Assembly: GCA_938743325.2 (NCBI GenBank)
Contig: OW568881.1
Coordinates: forward strand, 124,001 to 188,000
Length of the DNA stretch: 64,000 bases
DNA from: Pycnococcus provasolii
Taxonomy: Eukaryota; Chlorophyta; Pseudoscourfieldiophyceae; Pseudoscourfieldiales; Pycnococcaceae
Direction of reading: 5' to 3'
Part shown: piece after piece, positions 1-10,770 of the stretch
Layout: every line of letters starts with the position of its first letter
Numbering within the stretch: the stretch's first letter is position 1
Made by a program: the position numbers and the translations under genes
The notes under the pieces: model-generated
What the model was told of the DNA's origin: nothing
Database searches by the model: none
Seen by the model: the letters and a program-made list of their open reading frames with translations, nothing else

Positions 1-825
1 ATCATCTATGTAACTGATCAAAATCATGACATGAGTGTTGCAGGCTCCTAGGAGAAATATGGAAAAGCAAGAAGACGGATATCACGTCGGTAATTCCTGG
101 TCGGTGATCGTGGTCGGTGATCTCTTCTGGTCGGTGATCGTGGTCGGTGATTGGCGAGTGGTGATCGTGATCGTGGTCGGGACCGGGACACCTGACCGGG
201 ACGACGAGGGGGAAGGAAATCATCAAGGTCTGCAGACCTGGTACATATGCAGACTAAGGAGTGGTAATAAAGTTGACATAAGTTGATCGGTAAGTCTGTC
301 AACCTCGCGAGTCACCTGCGAGTCACTGGTCAATCCCGTTCGTTGTGCGCACTGGGAAGAATAAGCTCACTACGTTGGTACAGGTAGGGCCCAAGAGGGC
401 CCTCCCTTCCCACCTAGCCTTCCTAGGCAGCCCCAATCCTAGCCCTAACCCTAACGACCTTAGAACGGGACCTCCCGTTATTCCGTGTGACTAGGAGTGG
501 TTGTGACGCGGTGAGGTGGGGTGCGAGGCAACACCATTAGCTGTCATGCGAACCAGGCCTCTTGAGCAACCACTTACAGTACAGTATGTTGCTCGGCTGA
601 TCCACATGGTCTTTCAGGGTTATCAAACTGGGGATCAACAGGTACCCTAAGTACGAAGTGCTTAGGGGCGCGCCCTTCCCCCTTCCAGCCAAGCCTTTCC
701 CTCCACGCCTTGCAAGAAGAAGAAGAAGAGCATCGTCATCCAGCCCGTCATCACAACACACCACACCGCACCGCACCGCCGGCCTTAAGCTCAGTCGGTC
801 GGCCGCATATACCTATACGGATAAC
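1..825. other. 5' intergenic stretch with 25-bp tandem repeat
   Basis: I see no convincing gene here. Positions about 98-176 hold a short tandem repeat built on the unit TGGTCGGTGATCGTGGTCGG. A short CCCTAA run lies near 440-455. The CT/GA-rich stretch from 660 to 825 probably is the promoter and 5' UTR of the MORN gene that follows. Confidence 0.5.
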
Positions 826-2880
826 ATGGGGTGTGCGGCGTCCGTGCCTGCGCCTGGTGGTGGTGGTGCAGACACTCCGCTGGGGTCCTGTGGTTTCCTC
901 AACACGCCGCTTCTTCCTCAGCGGCAGGTTTCCTCCACCTCTGGTAGTGCTGCTAACGGACATAGTAACTCGCTTGCCGCCGCCGGGGGCCCGGGGTTGA
1001 ATGCACAAAACCTCGACGCTCACGGAGCGCCTAAGGACGGAATGCACTCACACTCGCACCAGCTGAAAGGGGACCACTCTTACGCACCTCCAAGCGACGA
1101 CAGGTTCAAGACCTCCACGACGACAGGTTCCTCGGCCGCACAAACTTCTAGCTCAGAAGAGGATGTCAACGCGCGGCGCGTGCAGACGCGAAGAGGGTCG
1201 AGAACGGCGTCGGACATGTTCGACGGCGCGTCAGCCGCCGCGCTCGGCGCGCGCGAAAGGCGAGGGTCCTGGTCGACCGCGCCACACGAAGCGGTGGACC
1301 TGAGAGAAGCGTGCGTGAGGGCTCTCGCAAGCTTTCCCACAAAACTCATAGGAAGAGGGGACGCGCACGCCGTCGCACTCACGCTCAGCGACGCGGTGAC
1401 GAGCGCGGCGATGCAGTGCCCGCCGCTGCTTGCCGAAGCTCTTCTCAACTGCTCGCCAAAGGTGGCGGCCACAATAGGCGCCGTGCAGCAGGTGCGTGCT
1501 TACGAAATGTCCGTCGTGCAGCTCGCGCGTGTCACCTTTTCCGTCGCAAGAGCACTCCTCAGCCTGATTGCCAAGGGTGCAGACAAGCTGTACACGGACG
1601 CTGTGCTGCTTGGCAGGGTGATTGATCAGGCGAACAATCTGCGCACCGCGCTCACCGGCGCCGTGCGCTGCGTGGACGACTTCACCGCCTCGGGAACGGA
1701 CCTGCTGAAGCGTGTTCTTGCGGAGAACGAGCGCAGCGCCTTTGCGAAGACCGACCGACTGCTACGCGACCCACTCAAGCAGATTGCATTCTTGGTGGGG
1801 AAGGAAGAGGAGTACGTCGAGCCGAGCAACTATGCTGAGAACGTGATCACGATGGACGAACTTCAGCAGATGGGTGGCGTCACTCTTGACACGCTCAAGG
1901 AGCGCATACAAAGTGTTCATCACAGCAACAGCGCGCCGTCGAGGATCCTAGAGCTTTCCCCGAATACGTCTACGAGCACTCGCAGCTTGAACAGCCAGGA
2001 GATTACCGCAAGGTCACTGCGCGCGAATCTCCTCGTCGATCTCAATTCCCCCAACTCGCACGCCATTTCCATCACGAACCTTAGTGTCGACGAAAAGCTT
2101 CCGCACATCCAGGCTGCGATTCAGGCGCGCGAGAGGGCAGACAAGGCGCGGTCTGCCGCCGGCTTTGCCAAGCAGGCGCTGGAGACGGCAACGGAGGAGG
2201 CGCGCATTGCACGTGCGCAGTCCTCGCCGCCGTCTGCGGGCGACGACGACGAGATGGGAGGCGACAGCCCCACGACATCTTCGGCGGCGACGGCGGCGAC
2301 GGCGGCGACGGGCGCCATGGAAGCTGGCATGAGCGGACGTGGCACCATCCAAACGGACACCAGCGACTACGTTGGTGGGATGATGATACAACGCATGCAC
2401 GGCCACGGCGTGCTGTTCATCAGCGAGGCTGAGGACTGGTACTACGGCCATTTTGAGCACGGGCGTATGCAAGGCTTCGGCGTGCTGTACGAGGGTGGCG
2501 GTGGCACCTACGAGGGCGAGATTATGGACGACGACTACCACGGCGTCGGCGTGTACCGCTTCGCAAACGGGGAGCGCTACGAGGGCGAATTCGCTTCAAG
2601 CCTCTTTTGTGGGTACGGTTGCTACTACTGGCCTTCGGGTGAGCGGTTCGACGGCACGTTTCGCAACGACAAGCGCAACGGCTGGGGCGTTCTCATTGAT
2701 CAAAAAGGTAGGATTCACCGCCGTGGCTTATGGAGTGACGACATCTTCACCACCGGCATTGATGACGACAGCGACGCTTCGAGCCTGCTCACGAAGGAGG
2801 ATGCACAGATGCAGCGCGATGCTCACCCTGTTGTGTCAGTCGCGGGCACCACCGCTGCTGCTGCCAAACCACCTCCTTGA
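826..2880 (+). CDS. MORN-repeat protein with N-terminal acylation motif
   Basis: A 684-aa protein. I start it at the ATG at 826 because the frame upstream (to 658) has only a GTG, and because this ATG gives MGCAAS, a classic N-myristoylation plus palmitoylation signature (Gly2, Cys3). Residues 5-160 are low-complexity Gly/Ser/Ala/His. A helical, Ala/Leu-rich region (about 160-360) follows, then a charged coiled coil (about 430-470). The C-terminal part (about 525-640) holds four to five MORN repeats with the usual G.G.....G..Y.G.F pattern, for example YEGEFASS and FDGTFRND. MORN repeats often bind membranes or scaffold kinases; a membrane-tethered scaffold is my inference. No catalytic domain is visible. 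The NLR-like gene at 52.5-56.9 kb begins with the same MGCAAS. Confidence 0.8.
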   Translation: MGCAASVPAPGGGGADTPLGSCGFLNTPLLPQRQVSSTSGSAANGHSNSLAAAGGPGLNAQNLDAHGAPKDGMHSHSHQLKGDHSYAPPSDDRFKTSTTTGSSAAQTSSSEEDVNARRVQTRRGSRTASDMFDGASAAALGARERRGSWSTAPHEAVDLREACVRALASFPTKLIGRGDAHAVALTLSDAVTSAAMQCPPLLAEALLNCSPKVAATIGAVQQVRAYEMSVVQLARVTFSVARALLSLIAKGADKLYTDAVLLGRVIDQANNLRTALTGAVRCVDDFTASGTDLLKRVLAENERSAFAKTDRLLRDPLKQIAFLVGKEEEYVEPSNYAENVITMDELQQMGGVTLDTLKERIQSVHHSNSAPSRILELSPNTSTSTRSLNSQEITARSLRANLLVDLNSPNSHAISITNLSVDEKLPHIQAAIQARERADKARSAAGFAKQALETATEEARIARAQSSPPSAGDDDEMGGDSPTTSSAATAATAATGAMEAGMSGRGTIQTDTSDYVGGMMIQRMHGHGVLFISEAEDWYYGHFEHGRMQGFGVLYEGGGGTYEGEIMDDDYHGVGVYRFANGERYEGEFASSLFCGYGCYYWPSGERFDGTFRNDKRNGWGVLIDQKGRIHRRGLWSDDIFTTGIDDDSDASSLLTKEDAQMQRDAHPVVSVAGTTAAAAKPPP

Positions 2881-3004
2881 CACACTTTGTTGCGAAATAC
2901 CAAAAACTAATTCTAAAAATGAGAACAAAAAACTTTTGCTTGTTTGTTTTACCCTCACAACTTGAACAGATCCCCCGCACATTTCGGCGCAAATGTGTCA
3001 GTAT

Positions 3005-4645
3005 TTAGTCCCAAGCAATGTGGCGGTACATCTCCTCGCCCGCGTACTTGGCATCGGCGCCGAGCTCCTCCTCAATGCGAAGCAGCTGGTTGTACTTAGC
3101 GAGGCGCTCGCTACGGCACGGCGCACCCGTCTTGATCTGGCCAGTCGCAAGGCCGACGGCGAGGTCGGCAATGAAGCTGTCCTCCGTCTCTCCCGAGCGG
3201 TGGCTCGTCATGACGCCCCATCCCGCTTCCTTCGACATGCGCACAGCCTCGATCGCCTCCGAGATGGATCCGATCTGGTTCACCTTCAGCAGGAGCGCAT
3301 TGCACGTCTTACCCTCGATCGCCGACGCGACGCGCGTCGGGTTCGTGACGAGCAGGTCATCGCCAACAACCTGGCACACACCCTCGGCGGTGAGCGCCGC
3401 GGTGTTCTCAAAGTCATCCTGATCGTAGGGGTCCTCGATGGAGATGACGGGGTACTCTGAGCAGAAGCTCTTGTACATCTCCAGCATCTCCTCTCCAGTC
3501 TTCTTCTGCGATCCGTCGTTGTCCTTCGTCTTGAAGTCCAGGTCGTACATCTTGTCCTCGGTGTAGAACTCCGACGAGGCGACGTCCATGCCGATCTTCA
3601 CCTTGCCAGTGAATCCAGCCTTCTCGATCGCCTGGTTGACGAGGTCGAGTCCCTCCTTGTTGGACTCGATGTTGGGCGCGAAGCCACCCTCGTCACCAAC
3701 GTTGCACGCATCCTGTCCGTACTTCTCCTTGATGACTGACTTGAGGTTGTGGTACACCTCCGTGCCCATCTTCATCGCCTCCGTGAACGAGGTGGCTCCC
3801 GTGGGCAGGATCATGAACTCCTGCATGGCAAGCTTGTTTCCTGCGTGGCTTCCTCCGTTGATGATGTTGAAAGCAGGCACGGGCAGGATGAGCTTCGTGT
3901 TTCCCGCGAGCTCGGCGATGTACTTATACAGCGGGATGTCCTTCTCCGCGGCACCAGCCTTGCACACCGCCATGGAGACGGCGAGGATGGCGTTGGCTCC
4001 AAGCTTGCCCTTGTTCTCCGTTCCGTCGAGCTCCTTGTTCATGAGGTCGTCGATCGCCTTCTGCTGCGTGGGGTCCTTTCCGACGAGAGCGGGGGCGATG
4101 ATGTCGTTCAGGTTGGCAACCGCCTTGGAGCATCCCTTGCCCATCCACATTGACTTGTCTCCGTCACGGAGCTCCACCGCCTCGTAGATGCCCGTGGAGG
4201 CGCCGGAGGGCACAATGGCGCGGAACATGCCCTTGTACGTGTGGACGTCGCACTCGACGGTGGGGTTGCCACGGGAGTCGATCACCTGGCGTCCCACCAC
4301 CTTGGTGATACGCGCGGGCGTCGTCTTCTTCAGGTACTCCGCCTGTAAAAGCAAAAATTAAAAGGGGAAGGTGTTGTTGTTAGCTAACACCGTTGATCAC
4401 ACAACTACTAAAACAAACAAAAACCAACAAAACAAATAACAAAAACAAACAAAACAACAACCAAAACAAAACAACCAAATCTCTCACAGGAAGACCAAAC
4501 CAACCAAAACACACGAGCAAAGAAAAGACGCACGCACCATGAAAGCGGCAGGTTCTTCAGGCTTCGCCTTGCAGGTGGCGTTGATGACCTCCTCCACCTT
4601 GCGGGAGAGGTTGTGCGCGTCGATGTACTCCTGGATCGTCGCCAT
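3005..4645 (-). CDS. ENO: Enolase (2-phospho-D-glycerate hydro-lyase), two exons
   Basis: Enolase converts 2-phosphoglycerate to phosphoenolpyruvate in glycolysis. Exon 1 is 4645-4538 (36 codons) and exon 2 is 4342-3005. The intron 4343-4537 has GTGCGT at its 5' end and TTTTACAG at its 3' end and falls in phase 0. The joined product is 481 aa. The first exon adds [16 protein letters not shown]..., an N-terminal extension of the type found in plant cytosolic ENO3-like enolases. Visible motifs are the mobile loop [18 protein letters not shown] with the catalytic Glu, and the signature [10 protein letters not shown] with the catalytic Lys. The C-terminal half is strongly plant-like. There is no plastid transit peptide, so it is probably cytosolic. 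Confidence 0.97.
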
Positions 4646-5754
4646 GGCTGAAGAGGGGGAAGGTCTGTTGTGATGGACGGACGAGAACGGGCTCCAGGGG
4701 AGAACAGGGAGAACAGGGAGAACAGGGAGGGGAGGGGGGCGGCCGACAGAGAAAATGGCTCACAACAGGGTTCCCCTTCCTCAACCGACTTGTAAGCTGG
4801 TTGGGGAGACCTGTGAGGATCGGACCGGATTCCTCTTCCGACCAGTTCCCCAGTCTTTCCCCTTTCCAGACGCATGAGATGAGACCCTCTCGTTTGCGAG
4901 ACCTTGTTGAACCGTCTTTGGCTTGGCTCGTTCGCTTGTGTGGTCTACTGTACGCTTGTGAACGGTGCACAGTATGTACTAAGGTAGACTACTGTATGTA
5001 CGGGTCTGCAAGCGAGGAGAGGAGACGACGACACGGAACGACTCTTCACGAAGGGCGAACGAAGGCAAGTCGCAAGAAAGAACACAAGAGTACAAGACGA
5101 GTTTGCAGACGCGACCAGACGCCACGTTATGTAAGAACTACTTGCAACGAAACACACCTCGTTTCCCCCCACAGCACGCAACGAAGCCGCTAACATCCTC
5201 CAACCGGCCGCCACGCCTCCTCGCCTCCTTGGAGACCTACATACCAGCATGACGTGGTGAAAATTATCCCGCTCTCACCAACGGGATTTCTTTATCGTTC
5301 CCCTCCGCCTTATTCTATGGGAGTGATGAGGCAGGGAGAGAGAGACCAACCAGAATGTCCATAATAATGTTCACGCGAAATGCCGAGACGAGGCTTGGCG
5401 TTCACCGTTATGTATTCCCACAGGCCTTCACGTTCGTCCCAAGGGGGAAACTCTGCAGACCTGATCAGTGATATCATGCCTTTCAGCCTTCCTTGTGTTG
5501 AGTGTTGAGGTTCTGCAATTTGCAGCGCGGCCCATTCATGCAGCTCGTTCAAATCGCATCGAGTTTTTCCCCCACCCCGATGTATGCCAAGGTTACAGTA
5601 AACCTTTTGCAGTCTGGGGGCTCCGCCCTCCGAGAGGCGTCGTCGGCCCGAGGGTGGTTGTGGACTTGTGGTTCGTCGCCGAGGGCCCGAAGGTGGTGTC
5701 CATTGTTTACCACCAACATCCTGCTCGGTCCTGCTCGGGCCATCCACACCAGCC
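4646..5754. other. Intergenic spacer
   Basis: About 1.1 kb between the divergent enolase and small two-exon genes, so it should contain both promoters. A 9-bp tandem (AACAGGGAG) repeats at about 4703-4729 in the presumed enolase 5' UTR. I see no other gene or repeat that I can support. Confidence 0.4.
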
Positions 5755-6219
5755 ATGTCCATGTTCACGACGCACAACTGGGACCAGTGGGTCAAAGGCG
5801 AGTTCAAGTCGACTATGCGGGCCAAGGGAAAAATGGACGAGACGAAGTCAATAGCGAAGCAGCGCAAGGTGCGTCAGTCTAAACGATAGCGCTTTATCGT
5901 AGCTCAACCATGGTATCCCTTACTCACGAAGCACAACACGTAATGACAGGAGGAGGCGTTGTTCGGCAACTCGAAAGACCGCATCTTTCACATCCCTATT
6001 GAGAACGAGCCTGTAAACACGGGTTCTGCCGCACCGTCGCCCGCTGGTCAGCAGGCTGGCGGAAGCCAGCGCAAGGGCAAGAGCACCGCCGCGCGTGCGG
6101 AGCTGAGAGCGCAGCTCGCGCGTCTGGAGGGCGAGGTGGCTGCTGAGCGCGCCGCGAGGGATTCCGTGTACAGCGAGTTGAGTGAGCTCGCGAGCAAGGC
6201 TGGCTTAAAACCACCTTAA
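5755..6219 (+). CDS. Small unknown two-exon protein
   Basis: A 127-aa protein of unknown function. Exon 1 is 5755-5868 (38 codons, MSMFTTHNWDQWVKG...). The intron 5869-5949 (81 bp) begins GTGCGT and ends GACAG in phase 0. Exon 2 is 5950-6219, with a TAA stop. The join gives KQRK-EEALFGNSKDRIF, so the reading frame runs on smoothly. Residues 1-60 are charged and Trp/Phe-containing, the middle is Gly/Gln-rich, and the last 45 residues (AARAELRAQLARLEGEV...) look like a short coiled coil. I recognise no family. The intron call rests on consensus borders and frame continuity only. Confidence 0.65.
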
Positions 6220-6809
6220 AAGAGCGAGTGAGTGAGTGAGTGAGCTTATCAACAACATCCTTCCTGTAAGAGTAAATAAATCAAACACCAACACCAACAA
6301 CATGAAAAAAAGGAAAAAAAATACAAACAAACAAAAAAAAATACAAACCAAACCAAACCCCTAACAAAAGGAACTCCTGAGAACCCCGAACTGAAAAGAA
6401 CTGAAAACGACGACCAACAAGGGTTGGGCCAGTTGGTTGGGCCCCAAAGCCCCCAAATCCAGAACTTCTTGTGAACTCCATCCATCCAGCAGTGAACTCC
6501 AGCAGGGAACTAACTCCTCGGAACAACCACCAAACAAGAGCCTGCCAATGAGAGGATGCGGAAATCCAATATCCAATAGGGGAGGGAGGATCTCAGATGC
6601 CCCCCCCCCAAGGCCAAGGGGGGGGGGAGGTGGGACAAAACAAAAGGGAACAGTTCGTCCAGGCGAGAACAGAACAGAACAAGGAGGCTCTGTGTGTGCC
6701 CCTCCCTCCCTCCCCTGGGACCCGCTGTTCTTTTCCGCCTGCTTTTATGTAGTTTAGCCACCTCACCTCACCCAGCTTTGAGCTTTCCGTCGGGACCCTG
6801 TCTGTCGCC
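6220..6809. other. Intergenic spacer
   Basis: A GAGT tetranucleotide run follows the preceding stop at 6225-6243. An AAAC/CAAACA-rich stretch runs to about 6360. A C-run/G-run pair (6601-6632) precedes the next gene. No gene is supported. Confidence 0.4.
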
Positions 6810-8795
6810 ATGGCTGGGCGCGGCAAGTCGCTCTCGAATCTGCTGCGCACGTATAAGAATTCGTCGTCGGGTCTTACTCGCACTCCTTCCGGTTCCGCGG
6901 AAGGAGGAGGAAGTTCAAGAGCTCAGGCGGCTCTTTCTTATCCTTCCCAACAACTGCTTGATGATGATGACGACAATGTTTCGGACTTGGATGAAGACGA
7001 CGACTCTTTGGATGAAGAACCGGTGGAAGTCGTACACCTCGCGCCGGACTTACCCTCTGACGACTCTGGCGGGGAAGATGAACCCGTTGTCATGGCGAAA
7101 CCTGCCGCTGGGTCGAAACTCGCTCGGAGGAACCTTTCCAAGACCATGCCTCAACAAGCCAACCAGAAAAAGTTAAACTACAACGCAGTGCCAGCACAAG
7201 CAGCAGCGAAAGCAGCCAAGCAAAAACATGGCAACTTGACGGCAGATGCACCTCCTCCTCCGCCCACGAAACAAACCAAAACCGCACAGCCAGCCAAACC
7301 AACCATTCCTCGAAAGAAACACGCCGCCAACACTGCTCCTCCACCTCCTCTCGACACCACAGCTAGCAACCAAAAGAAAAAGACCAACGCCAATGCCACA
7401 ACCAACAAGAGAAAAAGAACCGCCGCCGCCCCTGCCGCCGCCGCCGCCGCCGCCGCCGCCGTCACCAAAGACTTCTTCGACGACCTCTCAGACGACGGAG
7501 ACGACGTGTCCATATCCGATGACGACGGTATGGGGAACGATACCGTCGCCACACCAACACCATTCTCACCCACGCAGCTAGCTTCAAAAAGTCGCATGCC
7601 TCGCAAGAGTCTCAAAACAGATCAGCAGCATCACATTCCAAACACGCCGAGTCCATCGGAGCCGTCGCCGAATCGTGCAGGCCCTCCTGCGGCTGCTCTC
7701 GCAGCCGCCGGTGCTGCTGGAAATAATAGTGCTGCTGCTGCTGCCGCCGCCGCCGCCGCAGACGATGCCGCCTTGTACCCGTTCGAGCCTATGGTTGCAA
7801 GCAAGCCGCGGCAAACGCTTGACTCCGTGATGCGCGTTGCAAAGGATCGCAAGCACCACGCCGAGGCGCTCAGGTTAAAGGAACAGCACGCGGAGGCGCT
7901 CGCCACGCTGCTTGGATCGGGAATCGCATTTGTGCGAGCTGCACGAATCAAGGAGGAGGACATCTCGATCTGTCGACAGAAATGCGAAAAGGCTGTGGAT
8001 GAGCTTACTCGCGTGCTCGCGGAAAAATCGTCGTCAGCACAAAGACTGCACTCGTCGAGATCGTCGGATGTCAACGACGAGGCTGTAGCCCGCGCTCAGG
8101 TGGATCGACGCAGAACAGACTACATGCGTGGCGTGGACACGTGCGCATCCTTGCTGCTGCAGACGGCCGACCTCTTCGAGCAGGCTCAGGCGTGGTGGCA
8201 CAAGTCCGAAAAGGCGGGGGCACAGCTCCCGCTTGTCGTGTCGTGGACACAACAGTCCCTTGCGGCACTGGGAACGCGATGCGCCGCCCAAGCGCGCATG
8301 CACGCCTTCCGCATATCGCACAACGTGTCTCTGTTCGATGCGTCGGCTCCGCGCACGGCGACGACGGCTTCAACGTCCCTGCGCAACATCAAGGCGCGCA
8401 AGCATGCGGCTGACGGCTTGAAGCGAATGGAGCGGGACAGAAAGCCGATGGATGACAAGGATCGCGATCGAGCAGCCATGTGCCTGCGGCAGCTGGAGAG
8501 CGTGCAGCGCGCTTGCGTGGCATACAGCCTAAGCGACGATATACTGACAAAGCTTGCAAGGAAGGCTCGTGAACACTCGAGCCTTGGTGGTGGTGCTCCT
8601 GCTGCTGACGCAGCGACTGTTGCAAGCCTGCACGATGCGCTCGAGAGCATCGAGGCGATCGGGTCGCAGTGCATTGGCGGTCTGCGAGAGACATGCACCG
8701 TGGACGCTCTTGTGGACGACTCGACACGAGCACTCAAGGCAATTCAGCAGCTCGCAGGCAAGGCGGTGCAGAACGAGGCTGTGTGGGACGCGTGA
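6810..8795 (+). CDS. Acidic, Ala/Pro-rich nuclear-type protein with helical C-terminus
   Basis: A 661-aa protein starting at the ATG at 6810 (MAGRGKSLSNLLRTYKN). Residues about 50-75 are an Asp/Glu run. Residues about 120-230 are Lys/Pro/Ala-rich with basic NLS-like stretches (KKKTNANATTNKRKR), and poly-Ala tracts occur near 215 and 310, encoded by GCC/GCT runs. A second acidic patch lies near 225-245. From about 338 to 640 it is a compact helical region. The pattern EALRLKEQHAEALATLLGSG, a Tyr-containing helix and SLAALGTRCAAQARMHAF recalls the C-terminal homology domain of AF4/FMR2 proteins, which form the super elongation complex in animals. That resemblance is from memory and weak. A nuclear location is inferred from composition. 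Confidence 0.75.
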   Translation: MAGRGKSLSNLLRTYKNSSSGLTRTPSGSAEGGGSSRAQAALSYPSQQLLDDDDDNVSDLDEDDDSLDEEPVEVVHLAPDLPSDDSGGEDEPVVMAKPAAGSKLARRNLSKTMPQQANQKKLNYNAVPAQAAAKAAKQKHGNLTADAPPPPPTKQTKTAQPAKPTIPRKKHAANTAPPPPLDTTASNQKKKTNANATTNKRKRTAAAPAAAAAAAAAVTKDFFDDLSDDGDDVSISDDDGMGNDTVATPTPFSPTQLASKSRMPRKSLKTDQQHHIPNTPSPSEPSPNRAGPPAAALAAAGAAGNNSAAAAAAAAAADDAALYPFEPMVASKPRQTLDSVMRVAKDRKHHAEALRLKEQHAEALATLLGSGIAFVRAARIKEEDISICRQKCEKAVDELTRVLAEKSSSAQRLHSSRSSDVNDEAVARAQVDRRRTDYMRGVDTCASLLLQTADLFEQAQAWWHKSEKAGAQLPLVVSWTQQSLAALGTRCAAQARMHAFRISHNVSLFDASAPRTATTASTSLRNIKARKHAADGLKRMERDRKPMDDKDRDRAAMCLRQLESVQRACVAYSLSDDILTKLARKAREHSSLGGGAPAADAATVASLHDALESIEAIGSQCIGGLRETCTVDALVDDSTRALKAIQQLAGKAVQNEAVWDA

Positions 8796-8880
8796 TCGAT
8801 GTCTTGATTTCTTTTCTGTATAACATAACGTTTTCTATTAACAAAAGTTGTTTTGTTTTTGATTTTGTGTTGAACCCATC

Positions 8881-10428
8881 TCACCCCGACGCCTCCTGCG
8901 TCCACCTGACTCGAATGCCGCCGCCCGCCGATAGACGACGACGACGTGCCGCACTCATGGGCGGGGAGGAGTCGTCGTCGTCGTCATCGTCCTCCTCCTC
9001 CTTCTCCCCCGGACGTTGGCGCTTGGCATCAGGTGGCGGCGAGTGCGCTGAGGCGCACTCTCCCTCCTCAGCCGCCTTGGGCTCCTCCACATCCATCTCT
9101 TGCGCTGGCGTCTGCGTCTCTGGACACAATGGAAGACGCGCCTCCTCACCCTCGCCCTCCTCCTCAGCTGGTTCCTCCACCACCTTCTCCTGCTCCTCCA
9201 TCACCTGCGTCCCTCCCTCACCACCACCAAAACCACCTCCCGCTCCCTCCTCCACCACATCCACATCCTGCACCTGCGTCCCTCCCTCCTCCGCAGCTCC
9301 CTCCTCCTCCTCCTCCTCCGAACCACTTCCACCTTCTCCTCCTGCTGCTGCTGCACCCTCCGCCACCGCCCCCATCTCCTCAAGGGTCTCCTTCGCCGTT
9401 TCGAGCGCTGCAGCCACATCGTCGCGCATGCGGGCGGTTGCGGCGATGACAGTATCACTGATCACCACCTGCTCCTGTGCTTGCAGGCGCTTCGACTGCT
9501 CTCGCTCAAGCTGCCTCTTCATCTTGGTCATCTCCTGCTGCATTTTCGCGAGAGCCTCCTCCGACGCGTGCTGCCTTCCTAACTTTGCTTGCAGCAGGCT
9601 ATTTTGCTCTTGAGCTGTTTCAAGCTTATCCCTCAAGTCCACGACCAGCTCCTCAGCCGTTCCAAGCTTTTCCCTCAAGTCCATCACCTGCGTTCGCATC
9701 TTCTCGTTGAGCGCTGACATTTTTCGCATGTCGTCGATGTGCTTAGCTGGACTGGCAGCTTTTGGTGAAGTGGCTGCTGCTGCTGCTTGGTTGTTTCGTG
9801 GCGTTGCGTTCAGAGCCACGACGTCCGAAGGCGGCGGCTCCTCTCTGGCGAGAACGTAAGAAAAAACCTCGTCGTCTGGCCCGATCGTTGTGGCGCCGAA
9901 GCTGATGACGTCGCCCAGTGTGAGCAGCTTGGGCTCGTGTTTCGTGATGCGGTATCCGTTCACGAAAGTTCCGTTGCGTGATACGTCTACGAGCATGACG
10001 TCGTTGTTCTCGTTGAGTATGAACTCGCAGTGTGCGCTTGAGACGAGCTGGCTGTCCAAGGAGAGGTTAACATCCCTACGTTGCGCGTCAAGCCGTCCCA
10101 CCTTGCACGACTTTGTGCTGGAGGAAAAGATGGAGACTGTGCGAGTGTTGTTGTGCGTTCGTCTTGCTAATGAGGATCGAGGTTGCAGGGCCACAAAGGC
10201 TGTGCGTTGCGCGTGGTTTTCGTCATTCGGTGTTAGCGTGTGCGTTTGTGTGGAGGTATCGTCTTGAGCTGGTGCAGCGTTCGGTGCCCCTCCCAGTCGG
10301 TCGTCTGTGTTGTCGTCATGCGGACCCCCGGCTGGCGCCGGTGCGGCTGTAAGTTGTTGTGGCTGTGACGCTGACGTCGTGTTCCCCGCCCCCGCTGCCG
10401 CAGCGAGCGTGAGTAGCGTAGTGGTCAT
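8881..10428 (-). CDS. FHA-domain coiled-coil protein
   Basis: A 515-aa protein starting at the ATG at 10428. The frame stays open to an ATG at 10632, but the added 68 residues look non-coding. An FHA domain occupies residues about 96-195, with the expected Gly-Arg (111-112), Ser-x-His (131-133) and Asn-Gly (152-153) phosphothreonine-binding positions, plus NGYRI. A long coiled coil (about 235-360, leucine heptads, KLETAQEQNSLLQAKLG) follows, then a Glu-rich low-complexity tail and two basic clusters (KRQRPG, ARRRRLS) that could be NLSs. FHA domains bind phosphothreonine peptides in DNA-damage and cell-cycle signalling; no kinase or RING domain is attached here. The acidic tail is encoded by CTC-rich DNA and may vary in length. 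Confidence 0.82.
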   Translation of the reverse strand: MTTTLLTLAAAAGAGNTTSASQPQQLTAAPAPAGGPHDDNTDDRLGGAPNAAPAQDDTSTQTHTLTPNDENHAQRTAFVALQPRSSLARRTHNNTRTVSIFSSSTKSCKVGRLDAQRRDVNLSLDSQLVSSAHCEFILNENNDVMLVDVSRNGTFVNGYRITKHEPKLLTLGDVISFGATTIGPDDEVFSYVLAREEPPPSDVVALNATPRNNQAAAAATSPKAASPAKHIDDMRKMSALNEKMRTQVMDLREKLGTAEELVVDLRDKLETAQEQNSLLQAKLGRQHASEEALAKMQQEMTKMKRQLEREQSKRLQAQEQVVISDTVIAATARMRDDVAAALETAKETLEEMGAVAEGAAAAGGEGGSGSEEEEEEGAAEEGGTQVQDVDVVEEGAGGGFGGGEGGTQVMEEQEKVVEEPAEEEGEGEEARLPLCPETQTPAQEMDVEEPKAAEEGECASAHSPPPDAKRQRPGEKEEEDDDDDDDSSPPMSAARRRRLSAGGGIRVRWTQEASG

Positions 10429-10770
10429 AAAGGACGAAGAGGCGGAAACGCAAATGCACGCGCACAGAATGAGGAATGAAAAGGCGGAAACGTTTGCTTG
10501 AGCTGTCGGTCGCCAGGCGGGAATCCGGGGCAAAGCCTGCTTTGCATGCTTCTGGTCCGAGCAGGCACGGCAGGATTTACTGGCCGTTGGGGAACCGATT
10601 ACTCGTTGAAAACTCCCTTTTCGGGGATTCATCCTATGCTGGTGGAAGTGAGTGGGGTAGGCAGGCGGCCCTGCGGGATCCCGGTCTTGCAGAGTTGCAG
10701 TCTTTCACACTATGAGTAGTGCATTGTCGTTTCTACCATACGACGCAGCCTATGGGAGAGTGGGAGACCC
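10429..10770. other. Divergent promoter interval
   Basis: 342 bp between the divergent FHA and HNH-type genes. I see no separate gene. It probably holds both promoters. Confidence 0.35.

Noticed and set aside
658-825. N-terminal extension of the MORN protein
   Set aside because: It begins with GTG and its composition looks like 5' UTR. The ATG at 826 gives a textbook MGCAAS start.
10429-10632. 68-residue N-terminal extension of the FHA protein with a hydrophobic stretch
   Set aside because: It could be read as a signal anchor, but its composition is irregular and the downstream ATG at 10428 gives a normal start. Transcript data would settle it.
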